64,000 nucleotides of DNA from assembly GCF_034140825.1 (NCBI RefSeq), contig NC_089046.1, forward strand, positions 25,714,501 to 25,778,500, in the 5' to 3' direction. Positions 1-12,024 of the stretch are shown here, piece after piece. This stretch comes from Oryza sativa Japonica Group (lineage: Eukaryota > Streptophyta > Magnoliopsida > Poales > Poaceae). The notes below the pieces were generated by a model. It did no database searches. It was not told the DNA's origin and saw only the letters and a program-made list of their open reading frames with translations. The position numbers and the translations under genes were made by a program. Each line of letters starts with the position of its first letter. The first letter of the stretch is position 1.

Positions 1-79
1 ATATACTTCACTAGCTAGGTATAGACCAGGGTGATGATCTGCTAATGATAACTAGGAAAAATGCCATTTGCGGAACCGT

Positions 80-454
80 TCACGGGTGTCCCAGCACATT
101 CTGCAAAAACAGCTTCACTTGCTGTGGTCCCATCTGATGATCTTGCAGCATCCTATTGTAGCATTCATCCTTGAGATCTTCCATGCCGAGAACAATCGCA
201 GCCTGTACAGAGAAATCAGATTAGAAACATAAACATCTGTCTGAACAGAGAAATCAGGCAGCCTACTATAGCATATCTAGGACAAAGTTTCAAAAGTGGA
301 AGTACTTTAGTCACTATATCTTACATAATACTAATATCTTACAAAACAAATTAAGCTGCTACTTGTTTGTTTTCTTCGCAAGATCTCAGCCAAAATTTGG
401 GCCGTTGGTTCTAAGATCCAACGGGTTCTGTGCATCTTCTACCTCTAGAACAGT

Positions 455-494
<40 letters not shown>

Positions 495-1212
495 CCCTCG
501 CCGATCGATTAGCTGCGCAACTGCGCCTTCCCCGTCTCCACCGGCGCAGCCCGCCGCCTACACGGTTTCCCTCGCCGTCGCCGTCGACGACCCCTTCCAC
601 CGCCAAGCCGCGACCTCCCCGGCCATCACTCTAAGCCCGGGGAACAGCATAGGCCCCTCCTCCTCCTACCCCCCAATCCCCCGACCACCCCAACCCGTCG
701 CCGGATGCGACGCTGGCTGCTGAATCCGCGGAAGGTTCCGATCAACGGGAGAAAGAGAGGAGAGGGTTGAAGACGAAGTGCACACAAAATCGCAACGCAA
801 ACCACACAGTCCGGAAAACATCCCTAATAATTGCAAGATGCCTCCATTGCCGGAGAGGAGAGGAGAGGAGAGGAGAGGGAGAGGAGCGAGGGGCGCTTAC
901 CCTTGTGAGGTGGCCGAGGGTGTCGAGGTCGTTGACTCTCTGCGCGAAGATGGTCTGCACGTTCAGGACCCCCTGGGGAAGCAGCCCGCCGGTGGCGCGG
1001 CTCGTGAAGCGCTCGGCGTTCCTGCGGTAGAGCTGCACGGTGTCGTAGATGTCGCCGGACTCGATGGCGGGCAGGTCCCATACGTGTCGCGGCGCGAGCT
1101 CCGCCAGCCGCCGGGCCTGCACCGAGAACTCCACGCCGTCGCCTCCCCGCAACTTCACCATGGGCAACCCCGCCCCCGCCCCCGCCCCCGCCGCCGCCGC
1201 CGCGCCCTCCAT
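80..1212 (-). CDS. SKP1-like protein, divergent (paralogue A)
   Basis: Two exons, 901..1212 and 80..202 (complement), joined in phase 0, give 144 residues ending in TGA. The donor (GTAAGC) and acceptor (TGTACAG) are good. After an Ala/Gly-rich leader, residues 18-30 (MVKLRGGDGVEFS) match the first strand of the SKP1 POZ fold. Residues near 90-115 (QRVNDLDTLGHLTRAAIVLG) match the SKP1 stretch before and into the helix that starts Ala-Ala. SKP1 bridges cullin-1 and F-box proteins in SCF ubiquitin ligases. This copy lacks the conserved C-terminal end (TPEEE...W.FE) that helps hold the F-box, so SCF function is doubtful. Its exon 1 is exactly 312 nt, like the neighbouring paralogue, and the intron sits at the same codon, so the two are old tandem duplicates. 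The start is the first Met of the GC-rich exon. The SKP1-like call is secure; the function is inferred. Confidence 0.8.
380..745. other. Promoter-like GC-rich block inside the intron of SKP1-like A
   Basis: The intron (203..900) contains an imperfect inverted motif, ccgttgg...tccaacgg, at about 402-424. It is followed by a (CT)n tract and about 250 bases of GC-rich, exon-like sequence. The same order (motif, pyrimidine-rich leader, GC-rich exon) stands upstream of the PIG-X gene near 54,890. No ATG-started frame of note is present. It may be the promoter and first exon of a plus-strand transcript, or captured sequence. Confidence 0.3.
457..490. repeat. (CT)n microsatellite
   Basis: About 17 CT units lie in the intron of the SKP1-like gene, followed by a C-rich run. 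Such tracts are typical of grass 5' leaders. Confidence 0.9.
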
Positions 1213-1459
1213 CGCCGTCGCCGAGGAGGAAGAGGGAGAGGGAGCGGAAGGGGGTGAAGTGGGTGGGTGAAAAGGTGGCGCAATGTTGAAGAGGTGAAGG
1301 TACGAGAAGGTTATATTGATACAGACTCCTCTCACTTACAGGTGGGCCCAGGATTATACCTGGCCCCACCTGCAGCCACGGGACGGGTTCCCTACACCAC
1401 CCTCCCGCTACGCCACGTGATCCCCTGCCTGTCAGGGCGTGGGCCCAACGGCATCTTGG

Positions 1460-1548
1460 GGAGAAAATGGTAGTACTGGATATTTGCCGATTCAATTTTT
1501 GATAAAGGAGAAAATGGTAGTACTGGATATTTGCCGATTCAATTTTTG
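1460..1548. repeat. Tandem duplication, 42-bp unit at 47-bp spacing
   Basis: The unit starting ggagaaaatggtagtactgg occurs at 1460-1501 and 1507-1548 and looks identical. It lies upstream of the SKP1-like A start, in the spacer between the two SKP1-like genes. Confidence 0.9.
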
Positions 1549-1744
1549 TTCTTCATACTTTGGTATTCTCAAGATTATCGTCTTGTGATAATAACATTTC
1601 ACATAAACATTGTAAAAAATTTTGCACGAAGAAACTTGAGTAGTTTTATAGAATTTAAATTTTCGAACGGCGTGATGACATTGGAATTGAGTATCTCTCG
1701 ACAAGAATTACTAGTCATTATTATCACCTTGATTACTACTACCA

Positions 1745-1948
1745 CCCTTCCAAAATAAGTGCAGCCATGAATATCCGTATCCAACGTTTAACCGTCCGTC
1801 TTATTTATAAAATTTATAAAAAAATAATCACTATTCATGTTTTATCATCTAATAACAATAAAAAATTAATCATAATTTTTTTTGAATAAGATGAACTATC
1901 AAATGTTAAACATAACCAATACAAAACTGCACTTATTTTGGGACGGAA
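1745..1948. mobile_element. Stowaway-like MITE
   Basis: The ends are inverted copies: ccttccaaaataagtgcag on the left and ctgcacttattttgggacgg on the right. About 165 AT-rich bases lie between them. Nothing is encoded. The cttcc/ggacgg ends fit the grass Tc1/Mariner-derived Stowaway group. Confidence 0.75.
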
Positions 1949-2307
1949 TAACCTTGCTAATGGATATGGAGTAAGACATATATAACCTTGCTAGTATTCG
2001 AAATGCACAATGATTTTATGACCAATTAACTCATGTTCTTCGATGGTAATATGATACACTATAATAGTTTCTCTCAATTAGTACTGTTCACAGGAGCACC
2101 TGGCAAAACTTCTCTCAGAATTACTCCAAACTTCTCTCAGAATTGCTACTACCAGTGTGCATCAAGCTAAAACTGTATATCTAGTATCTAGACGTAGAGA
2201 ACCCAATACCACCTCAAAGTACATCATATATAGTAGGCGAGATGGAATCAAAATGCTTCAGCGACAAAAGTAGCGATGATGATGATGATGATCGGCAGAT
2301 CGGGTAG

Positions 2308-4926
2308 TTAACGGAGGCAGAGGATGGCATCGTTGTCGTGCTGGAGCTTGAGCTCCTCCTCCGGCGTCATGCCGACGTCGGCGATGCCGAGCAGCGCCTT
2401 GACCTCCTCCACGGTGCGCTTCTTGACGACGTCCGCCGTCTTCTGTGCACACAGTACACTCAGCCCGTCCATTTCCAGCGTCGACGCAGCCTACATCCAT
2501 CATCAACATGTACACAGAATCACAGATGTATCAGTCAGTCATCTCACTATGCATACATGCACAAGGCACTTGACAGAAGGCCACAGACCAAGTAATCTCT
2601 CACTAGAAGCAAGAAGCTAAACATTAATCTTCAGATTTGTGAGACGACAGGTTCTGATGTCATATTGTCATGTGCTGCTTACTAAACAATCAGCTGTGCA
2701 GCTCATCAGTCATCAGATGGATATATAAGTGGCGTGCACCTGTGAGCATGCATGATTCCAAGCTAGAAAGTACTCTATTGGGACATCAGCCATGACCAAG
2801 ATTATATGCAACATCTAAGGACAGAACAGAATAGGCAGAAGGTTAAACACATTAAATTCAACCATCCATCATGAAGCTGTTATATGCATATGCACTTTGC
2901 ACACAACATCATTCATACCTTTCTATGGAACAGGTTAGATAGGTGCCTATGCTGCAACATTTCCACAAACAGACTCACATTGTATACGACTACCAGTCTA
3001 CCAAAGCACAAAACATGAAAACCTACATTATCTATAGCAGCAAGCTGTAGTATAAACATAATCCTATACGGTTGTGTCGCACTAACCACATTTAGCTGTA
3101 GTACAAACATAATTCTATACAGTTGAGTTGCACTAACCACAGTTATTGCTACGATGGAGCCCCTAGGTGAAAGCCACATCACCTCAATGTTCTAGACCTA
3201 TGAATGATACTTCCACACCTCAGATTACCAACTACATATCCCAGCCCAAACCGATCATTTTCAATGCTGGATGAAGTCTCTACATATCTGATTAGTTAGG
3301 GACCCAAAAGGCCTCCAAACATTCCTCTTCCTCTGCCTCTAACCTCTACAAGCGCTCAGTATACATATACCTCCTCTGCTACCCATAGGGCAGAGCCGGT
3401 CGTAAGAGAGGCCCGCAACCAGAACCATTCCGTCGTGTCAACCTTCCTTGTGATCCAGCCTACCACAGCCTACCCACCGGGGCCTAGTCTCCATTTGCCT
3501 TACCATCAGAGTTCATTATAAAAATACCGGAGCTAGCATACTCATACCCAGAGCATACACGTTCCCCTGCCGTCGCCTTGACCACCCACCATAACAAAGA
3601 GATTGCTCATGTCCACTATTTTATACTCCTACTTATTATCATTAACATGTTATGCATGGCATCATTTCCACTATTTTAGTACTTGTTATCATTAACATGT
3701 CATGCATCGCATTTTGCCATGGCACTAGGAAATCAATCCCAGACGGCCAGACTAACAGTTCCTACCGGAACTACCACCTGAGCATCCCATACAGTTTACC
3801 ATTAACACTCACCAATACAATTATATACTAGTACATTTTTTTAGAAGATGGCAAACCACGTAGTACTCGCCCTACAGCATTCTTCTTCATAGTATAATAA
3901 ATCTACAATAGCACACAATCTTACATTCTGAATCCATCACCATTCCTCGGATCATGAGCAACCAAATATCATATATTACTTGATATTGTTCGTACCCTCG
4001 ATCTGTGCTCTGTGCCTGTGTAGTACTAAGATTTGCCACAGCAATGCGCAGGTATCTTATTGTTAATCAACAACAATTAGCACTAACAGATTACGATAAC
4101 ACGCTCGATTGCAACCAAAAGCACACGCCAATATATCTATCAATCTATCATGCTTAATTCCATGTAATCAAGTACATGCCTCCTCTAGAAGTTGGGGGGT
4201 TTTACCAAACCCTGCCTGATTTGGACCTTCGGTCTAGAAATTCTTTTCTGAAATTATTTCCTGTCAAAATCCAACAAAGCATACAGGTACTCATTTGGAA
4301 TCCACTGTTCTAATCCAATACTTCCTCCGTCGCAAAATATAGTTACCTAGTACGGGATGTGACATTACCTAGGACTACGAATCGTATTACCAGGTAATGT
4401 GACATCACGTACTAGGTAGCTACATTTTGGGACGGAGGTAGTACTACACAAACAGAATAACCAACTATCATATCATCGGTGCAGGCAATTAAACCAAAAC
4501 AAAATGGAAGCAAATATAATCAACCAATCCATCAAACAGGGCCTGGCAAGGGAACGGGGTTGGGAGCGAGGGGACGCATCAATCAAGCAGGCGAGAGGCG
4601 ATCAAGGTTTTTACCATGAAGAGGTCGTGGAGCTCGTCGGTGTCGGTGACCTCCCGCTCCATGAAGGCGCGGTCCCAGGCGGCGATGTCGGGCACGGCGC
4701 CGGGGCCGCCCCGCGCGTGCTGCGCGTGGACCCGCGCGTACTCGTCGAGGAGGCCGAAGGTGCGGGCGGAGCGAATGGAGGGGGCGTCGATCGCGTACCC
4801 CAAGGGGAGTTGCCTCGGCTGGTCGGTGAGCGCGAAGCGGTCCTCGCCGTTCCGGAACCGCAGCACCAGCGGCAGCGGCACCGGCGCCGGCGCCGCCTCC
4901 ATCGCCATCGCCATCGCCATCGCCAT
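2308..4926 (-). CDS. SKP1-like protein (paralogue B)
   Basis: Two exons, 4615..4926 and 2308..2490 (complement), are separated by a 2.1-kb intron in phase 0 and give 164 residues ending in TAA. Exon 1 encodes a Met-Ala repeat leader and a loose POZ-type half. The exon join yields DELHDLFMAASTLEMDGL, matching the SKP1 pattern TLFELILAANYLDIKGL. The C-terminal half carries KKRTVEEVKALLGI and MTPEEE, the recognisable SKP1 dimerisation region that contacts the F-box. It is therefore closer to a working SCF adaptor than paralogue A, although the N-terminal half is far from canonical SKP1 and the last residues (ILCLR) replace the usual W.FE end. The start chosen is the first of four Met-Ala repeats; any of them could be used. 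The two genes lie head to tail on the same strand. Confidence 0.82.
3043..3144. repeat. 51-bp tandem duplication in the SKP1-like B intron
   Basis: Two imperfect copies, starting agctgtagta and ending ctaaccaca, lie back to back at 3043-3093 and 3094-3144. Apart from this and the Stowaway near its 3' end, the 2.1-kb intron holds nothing I recognise. Confidence 0.85.
4321..4440. mobile_element. Stowaway MITE
   Basis: The element is about 120 bases long with cttcctccgtcgc at the left and gggacggaggtag at the right. Most of it folds on itself through a second inverted pair, agttacctagta and tactaggtagct. It is a short non-coding Tc1/Mariner-derived element in the SKP1-like B intron. Confidence 0.9.
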
Positions 4927-5299
4927 CGCCCAGCCTCCGCCGCGCTCGCCGGTGTGTGGGTGTGTGACTGACTGTGCGATGTTGGTGGTGGTGGTGGAGT
5001 GGAGAGACCGAGGAGGGGAAGATTGCAGAAGAAGGGAAAGATCTAAGTTAGGCCCAAGGCGCAGGCCGTGGGCCGATGGGCCACGAAACAACACAAAGGA
5101 AAAGGAGAAGGAAAAAAGTCCACTTTGGCTCTCACCGTTCGTATCCTGCAAACGCCAAACCGGGGTGTAACCACTCCTCCAAATCTTAAAACCATGCACA
5201 ACAATTTTCTCGCCTATCTTGAGAGCGGATTTCGTTGACGTGACATCTACATGGCAGCCTACTGTTGACAGAAAACACGAGGCCTGGGAGATCTGCTTA

Positions 5300-5375
5300 A
5301 CTCCAGTGCAGGTTCAAAGCTCGTCTTCAGATGTATGACTCCAGTGCAGGTTCAAAGCTCGTCTTCAGATGTATG
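5300..5375. repeat. 38-bp perfect tandem duplication
   Basis: The unit starting actccagtgcaggttcaaag occurs twice, at 5300-5337 and 5338-5375, without visible difference. It is a recent local duplication in intergenic DNA. Confidence 0.95.
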
Positions 5376-6103
5376 AACGTGCCAGTTGATTTGATCCTGC
5401 AATCAACAAGAAAAACACCTACTTATAAAAAGAATTTTTAAAAAGTGGCCCCCACATGTCATTCCTCCCTCTTTACCCCCTCCGTCTCTCATATCGTCTT
5501 CTCGTGTGCAACAGGGTGGCTTTGGCAATAGCAGACGGTGGTGGCGTCTTCTAAGCTTTATCCACGCGATGGCCATCTTCATTGTCAACTTTATCCCTGA
5601 CACCTTCTCTAGCGTCATCCTCTGCGCCAAGAAGAAGACCGGGTGGAAATGGTGTTGCTTCCCCAGGCAGGAGAGGCTTTTTCTACCTTCATCCCGTCCT
5701 TGTCGGCTCACCATTAGCGCTTTATGGCTGAATCTGACTGGTGCAGTTCAGCCGGCGGGGATGGTCAAGGGGAGGGGAAGGGGTCGATACCACGAGGAGT
5801 CCACCACTCGGGATGGTCAAGGGCGATGGCGACGGTGAGGCAAAGTCAGAGTCAGGCTCGGTAGTGCCCCCACACAAGTCCAACAGCTTCTCATCGGTTG
5901 CAACAACAACTGAATGGTGGGTCCGCCTAGTGGCGAAGGGTCGTGATGTTGCCGGGTCTACCTCCCTAGTCGAGCTCAAGCCTTCGGAGCTGGCATGCAG
6001 ATGTGACAGCGATGGACCTCCGAAGCTCCTTGGAATCTATATGGCAGCAAGGCGTGGGGGCAGTGAGGACGACGTCTATCTCCCGCCACTGCTGAGCTCC
6101 TTA
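5376..6103. other. Intergenic, GC-mixed, no supported gene
   Basis: Open frames exist here, for example at 5741..6145, but they have no recognisable domain and no promoter or splice context. The composition resembles transposon-carried sequence. I see no supportable gene. Confidence 0.4.
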
Positions 6104-7145
6104 GGACATCCACAATGTGAGACACTCCTAGAGTGTCCTCACTAACCGAGGACACTCGTAGAAAACTCGGCTCGCAATGGGAGGTATCCCTGGATGAGCT
6201 CCTTAAAATCTGAAGCAACCCGGTAAGGGTATTATAGCCCACAATGGGTGTCTTGGCCCAAAGTAGCCCCAGATGAAAAATCCCCAAATACCCCTTCTCC
6301 AGCCCATTATTCTTTTTTCCTTCTCTTTTCTTCCTCGCTTCTTCTCTCTTATGGCTTATTCTCGCCCTCGTCGCCCATTCGCCGCCACCGCCACCTTCCT
6401 CCTCTCTCCCCCGCTGCTCGCCGCCGCCGCTTCCCTCCTCGCCCTCCCCAGCCACCGCCACCGCCTCCCTCCTCGCCCTCCCCAGCCCTGCATCCATCTC
6501 CCTCTCTCCCCAGCCACCGCCACCGCCCGCCTCTCTATCTCCCTCTCGATGCTCGCCTCTCTCTCGTTGCCGGCAGCCGCGAGGCGATGAGGAGGGCCGC
6601 CTTCCTCCCTCTCTCTCGTCGTTGCTCCCTCCGCCGCCCTTCGGCTGCCCGTCTCCGCGCGTGCCGGAGAGCTGGTCGGCGGGCGAGCGGCGCGAGGGGC
6701 GATGTGGCCGACGGCGGGAGGCTGGACAGCGCGCGAGCGCGGGAGCAAGAGCACAGTGCGGTGGCCGACGGCGTCCAAGCTCCTGCCTCTCTCTCCAGAT
6801 CCGGCTGTCGGTGGGCTAGATCTGGCCGCGCCGCCTCTCTCTCTCGCCGCCCGTCGCCGTCCACCACATCGACGAGGCCGCGCAGTCTACGCCGGCTCCG
6901 CCTCACCACGCCCAGCTGAGAGGGGGGGCAAGAAGGGAAAATGCAGGGGGAGGAGGCGGGGGATGGGGCATCGAGGTCGCCACAACGGGGTCCTTTGAGC
7001 CGTTCCTCAGGAAAAGGGGATTGGAGGAGCCAAAGCCACACGTCCCCCTCGTGGGGGTTGTGTTCCCCTCTAGGGCACGGCGCGCGGATAGCGGACGGAC
7101 GCAGTGAGCAAGGGCACGACCCAGGGGTACCCATTGTGGATGGCC
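6104..7145. mobile_element. Candidate DNA transposon with GC-rich interior
   Basis: The left end ggacatccacaatg is matched by the inverted right end cattgtggatggcc. Both ends also hold a cccattgtgg or ccacaatggg motif. Inside is about 700 bases of Pro/Arg/Ser-rich, strongly biased sequence open in several frames, with no recognised protein. No clear target duplication is visible, so the family is undetermined. It could be a non-autonomous element carrying captured gene fragments. Confidence 0.4.
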
Positions 7146-8079
7146 TCATGGCACCACCGCAAAAAATCTAGCCCGCATTCAACCCTCCGCGCTAGCCGAG
7201 TTGTCCGCCACCGCTTCGTTCTCGCTCACAGGTCACCACCACCACCACCATTTTCCAACTGCGATGCTGCATGCCTATCTTATGTCTGGCTTGCCACTCG
7301 TGGGGAGAAAGAGGGCCAGTAGAAAGGAAGGGTACCTCACTTACATGCGGGACAATGCATTTTAACTTTTTGTTTTTGCATTCATTGCATCGTTTGCTGG
7401 TTTGACTAGGGTCAATGTGCCACGTCAGCGAAAACCACAGTCAATATTATCAAGGGAGTCACTTCATACCGGTTTTAACATTTGGAGATATTATACCTGA
7501 TTTTACGGTTAAGTGATGCGAGATTCTACATATATTCTAGGGAGTCAAATTGGATATGTTTCAATTCGAGGTTTCCAAAGTGTAGATCGGTATATTTGTG
7601 TTCATATGTGTTGCACATATATCTATGTCAGTTCTAGAAGAGATCTCACATTCACAAGATCATTCCTCCTGCAAGTGCGTCCAAGGGCGTGGGTTGGTGT
7701 GGACCGTGTGGTTGGGTGAGCATGGAAGTTGTGTGGAACAACATAATAAGCCCAACATGGCCCACTCGAACTTAGTGGGCCCACGGCCGCCCGTAGTAGG
7801 TGGGTTCATGGGCCACGAAACAACCCCACGATCACTACTTGACGTGGTTCTTCCCCTGGTTATAATTGATTGATTTTTTCCAGCGGTAATAACGCGCGTA
7901 TACTCGTCCCCTGTAAACATATACACGTATGTCCTACCTTTTAAACATTATTGAAAAATGAACGGACATATATTAAGATCGACGAAATTGTCACGAACGT
8001 CTCGTTGTCGATATGTATATCACGTACCACTAAAAGAATAATTAATCGTAGATGCAAATATATGTATTAACTCTGAGGC
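7146..8079. other. Intergenic, nothing recognised
   Basis: The sequence is AT-rich with short frames only. The stretch 7870-8060 and the stretch 8280-8460 share a loose theme (cgtatac..cgtc, then gacgaa.tc..cgtctcgtt), probably diverged copies of one repeat. Confidence 0.4.
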
Positions 8080-8160
8080 TCTGTTTAGATAGGCTAAAAC
8101 TTTTTAGCCCCTACCATATTGGATGTTTGAACGCTAATTTGGAGTATCCAAATACCCCCC
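8080..8160. mobile_element. End fragment of a Tourist-like MITE
   Basis: The stretch with ctaaaactttttagcccc and the text after it match the end of the full-length elements at 11,054 and 11,691 (inverted). Only an end remains. Confidence 0.6.
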
Positions 8161-8500
8161 TCTGAGACTTGGACTCGGATGGGTTGGTTCCATCACGTGA
8201 GATTTCTATAGCATCCATCTGTATCTGTGTAAGAAGCACTAGTTAGATGTTAACTTTTGTCGTCTAGAATTTTATTTTTTTCCGATACACGGTATAGATG
8301 TGGGCGCTCGTATACACACGTGGTCACTTACACGTATGAATACACAGACGTAGGTACACTCTATTCAATAAACATATTCGAAGACTAAACCAATATACCT
8401 TAAGATTGACGAAGTCATCGAAGACGTCTCGTTACTTATTGGTACGTCACTTATTACCGAATGGATGATTAGGTATAAATACAGGCACCCATTCATGGCC

Positions 8501-8640
8501 TGGTTTAGTTCCCAACTTTTTCTTCAAACTTCTAACTTTTCCATCACATCAAAATTTTCCTACACACAAATTTCCAACTTTTCAATCACATCATTTCATT
8601 TCAATCAAACTTCTAATTTTAGCATGAACTAAACATACCC
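8501..8640. mobile_element. MITE with gtttagtt/aactaaac ends
   Basis: The ends are inverted (tggtttagttccc and gaactaaacatacc). The AT-rich core has repeated cttctaacttttcc-type phrases. The same family recurs at 8762 and, in the opposite orientation, at 39,626. Confidence 0.8.
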
Positions 8641-8761
8641 CAAATATGATCAACATATTCCATTATAAATAACCTACCACTCGGTCCGTACAAAAATAAA
8701 TTCTGAGAACCTCTCCCAAATCAACCCCCTCGGTTACTTTTACCGAATTTCATTCGAGGTT

Positions 8762-8861
8762 TTGTTTAGTTATAAACCATTTCTTCAAACTTCTTAACTT
8801 TTTTATCACATCGTTTTAATTTCAACCAAATTTTTAATTTTAGCGTGAACTGAACGCACCC
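8762..8861. mobile_element. Second MITE of the gtttagtt family, shortened
   Basis: It begins ttgtttagttataaacc and ends gcgtgaactgaacgcacc. The core is shorter and more diverged than in the copy at 8501. Confidence 0.7.
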
Positions 8862-11053
8862 GCAGATTCACCGCGGCCTACGTGAACTTCGTTTGAAATT
8901 CGTGAAATCCATCTCACTAGGCTACCCAAAACGAAATGTGAACAGTGCTCTTGTACGTACGTGCTGATTCGTAGTAGGTGTGAACTCTGAAGCGTGACCC
9001 GTGTGTTCATCTCGATACGTGCCGTACGGCGAGGGAGGCGCGCGGAGCCGTCACGCAAGGTAGCGCGTCGCACACTGCGCATGATGCAATCGCAACCGAC
9101 CGATCAAACCCGATGACGTATATACGCCAACCTCATCGGGAACACGACAATGGCGTGGCTGTGCCCACCTTGATTTATAATTTAAGGGTGGTGTTCTTTT
9201 ATTCAGATATATGATTTGTGATAATTGTATGAAGATTAAAAATAAAGAAATTTGGAGGGACGGACCTCAGAATTAAAACCGTATACTTATTGTCACTGCA
9301 CTATCAAATATATCTCAATCTCTAATTATCTGAAGAGATAAATGAATTAATTAAGTTACAAAGTGGACTTAAATTAATGTTTTAACAAATTCATCTATAA
9401 GGTTAAAGTTTTTTTTAAAAAAAAGAAAGAATCATGTACTGTTTGAGAGTTTACAAAGTGTGCCGGTGAATTATTAATCCATTAAGAGGAAAATAACATG
9501 TCCTTAAGTTGATGGCCTTCCAAGATCAACGCTTAATTGCTCATCGATCGTCATGTACACATCAATCACATGGACACACATTGAGAGTGACGACACATGC
9601 ACGCCACGGAGAGAAATCTTGTGTTACATAAATGTCGCAATGATTGGGTCCGTGCCGATGCAATTAAGCTAATTAATTCTAACCAAAATCTGAACCATCG
9701 ATATGGCAGCATGTCGTACCAGATCAATCGGCTTAGTTTAGTTAGTTACACCCAAGTACGTAAGCCCACAGTACTGATAGACTTTGTCTCATCTAGCAGC
9801 TGTTTGATAATCTGACGGCTTGGGATTATATTAATTCAAAAACATAAATTTGATTGGTTTTTCTATGTCGTCTAAAGTAACTATAGTTCATTGAATCATT
9901 GAGTCGTTGTAGGACAACCATGTCATTATCGAAAGGCAAACGTTCCAATCGACATACAGTTGAAAAGGAAGGCAATTACCATATTTATCATTACCTACGG
10001 TAAAAAAAAAATGATGTTCGGCAATCATATTTGGTCAAGCTTTTAAAACTTTAATCACACTTATATCTTATTTGGGAAGCTTAAAATTCTGATAAGTAGT
10101 TAATGGTAATGTAGAAAAACTGAATTTTCTATCTTCTAGTTTTTAATTTATTTTCTAAATTTTATAACTACATATTTACACAATCTAAATGACAATCTAG
10201 CTGTAGATTACATTCTGCTAGCTACAGTTATCAGAACTCTTCAAGGAGGGTCTAGTTAAGAGAACAGAACTCTAATTAGGAGTCTATCTAGATATAGTAG
10301 CTAGAGCTTAATTTTGACCAGTAGCATTTGGTTTGAAAGGTTTATTGATCACTTACGCAACGCGTGATCGATTGTCTGATCGATAAAGGGTGCCATCACG
10401 GACAGAGATATGCCGAATGTTTTTCAGCCACATCAAACAACCAAGCTATATATCCCAGCTATCCCTGGGATGATTTAATAAAAAAGAAAACAGAGTGAAT
10501 GGGACATCAATCATTGCTAAACGCCATTCAGTTCGTTTCTTTGTGCACTACACTATGCTGGAGTAAGTACCAAAAGCTGATACAGAATACTCCTTTTGGT
10601 ACTCCGTATTGGTACTCTGGTGAAAAAAAATGGACACTAGCCGTTCCTTTTTATTTGGCATATACCAATATCACATTGTATACAACATGTTTGATCATTT
10701 CTCTTTTAATCGTATCTTTAATTTGCAAAAATTATTAAAAGATATAATTGTATGAAAGTGTTTTATGATCCATGCTATTTTGACATATCATATTTTATAT
10801 TAGCGAATTAATAATTTGGAGGTTTTAATTAACAACATGTTTTCTAAAACAATTTAATTTGTGAACTATAGGATAATTTGGCAACCAAGCTATTTCAAGA
10901 TGTTTGAGCAGCTATGGTGAGATGAGATCGATACCAAAAAAGGTAAAAAAAAATTACCACAAGCTGTTTCCTGATAGTCAACTAGGTCTGTCAACTTCTA
11001 GGCTTAGGCAAACCGAAGGTAAAAGAAAAAGGAGAAATTGAGTGGAAGTATAA
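8862..11053. other. AT-rich intergenic, nothing recognised
   Basis: No coding exon, RNA gene or clear element was found. Frames here are short and lack codon structure. Confidence 0.4.
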
Positions 11054-11398
11054 GGGCTTTGGTTTCTAGAGACTTACTCCAAGTCCCTGTCACATCGGAT
11101 ATTTTGACACTAATTTAGAGTATTAAACATACACTAATTACAAAACCCATTCTATAACCTTGGACTAATTCGCGAGACGAATCTTTTGAGTCTAATTACG
11201 CCATGATTTTGACAATGTGATGCTACAGTAAACTTTTGATAATTATGGATTAATTAGGCTTAAAAAATTCGTCTCGCGGATTAGCTCTTATTTATGAAAT
11301 TAGTTTTTTTTACTAGTCTAGATTTAATACTCCAAATTAGCGTCTAAACATCCGATGTGACATGGGCTAAAAAGTTTTAGCCCCATCTGAACACCCCC
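11054..11398. mobile_element. Tourist-like (PIF/Harbinger-type) MITE, copy 1
   Basis: About 345 bases bounded by a TAA target duplication (11051-11053 and 11399-11401). Internal phrases such as ttcgcgagacgaatc and attcgtctcgcgg form a second inverted pair. It is non-coding. The family call rests on the 3-bp TAA/TTA target and the ends. Confidence 0.8.
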
Positions 11399-11690
11399 TA
11401 AGAGAGCAAGAGTGTCAAGCTAGTAGGTGCGTAGGTCCCTATCTTTTCTATATGAAATAATATTCTTTAGTCTCTAATGACGCAAATATAACCACTTGTA
11501 TGTAGTTAATTGATTGATTGCTTTATCAAGTATGTTTAATGAGACTTACGACCTTGTTGATATGATGGCATCAATCGGAAATCACTGTAGGGAGATTCTC
11601 GACTCTTCTTTTTTTGTTTTGTTATTACTACGTTTCTATCTCTTCTCGTACGTATGTCCATGAACTTAAAATCTTGTGTGACTTTAGTTA

Positions 11691-12024
11691 GACCCAGTTT
11701 AAATGGGACTAAAACTTTTAAGTCACTATCACATCGGATATTTGGACACTAATTATAAATATTAAACATAGACTATTAATAAAATCCATCTATAATCTTG
11801 GACCAATTCGCGAGACGAATCTATTGAGCCCAATTAATCCATGATTAGGTTATGTGATGCTACAGTAAATATTCTTTAATTATAGATTAATTAGGTTTAA
11901 AAAAATTGTCTCGCAAATTAGCTTTCATTGATGTAATTAGTTTTGTAAATAGTCTATATTTAATACTCTAAATTAGTATGTAAATACAGAGACTAAAGTT
12001 AAGCCTATGGATCCAAACACCACC
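11691..12024. mobile_element. Tourist-like MITE, copy 2, same family
   Basis: It lies in the same orientation as copy 1, with a TTA target duplication (11688-11690 and 12025-12027). It shares ttcgcgagacgaatc, gatgctacagtaaa and cacatcggatatttggacac with copy 1. The two full copies sit within 1 kb of each other. Confidence 0.8.

Noticed and set aside
6248-6919. Frame of 223 residues rich in Ser, Pro and Arg
   Set aside because: Other frames in the same block are equally open; biased composition, no recognised domain.
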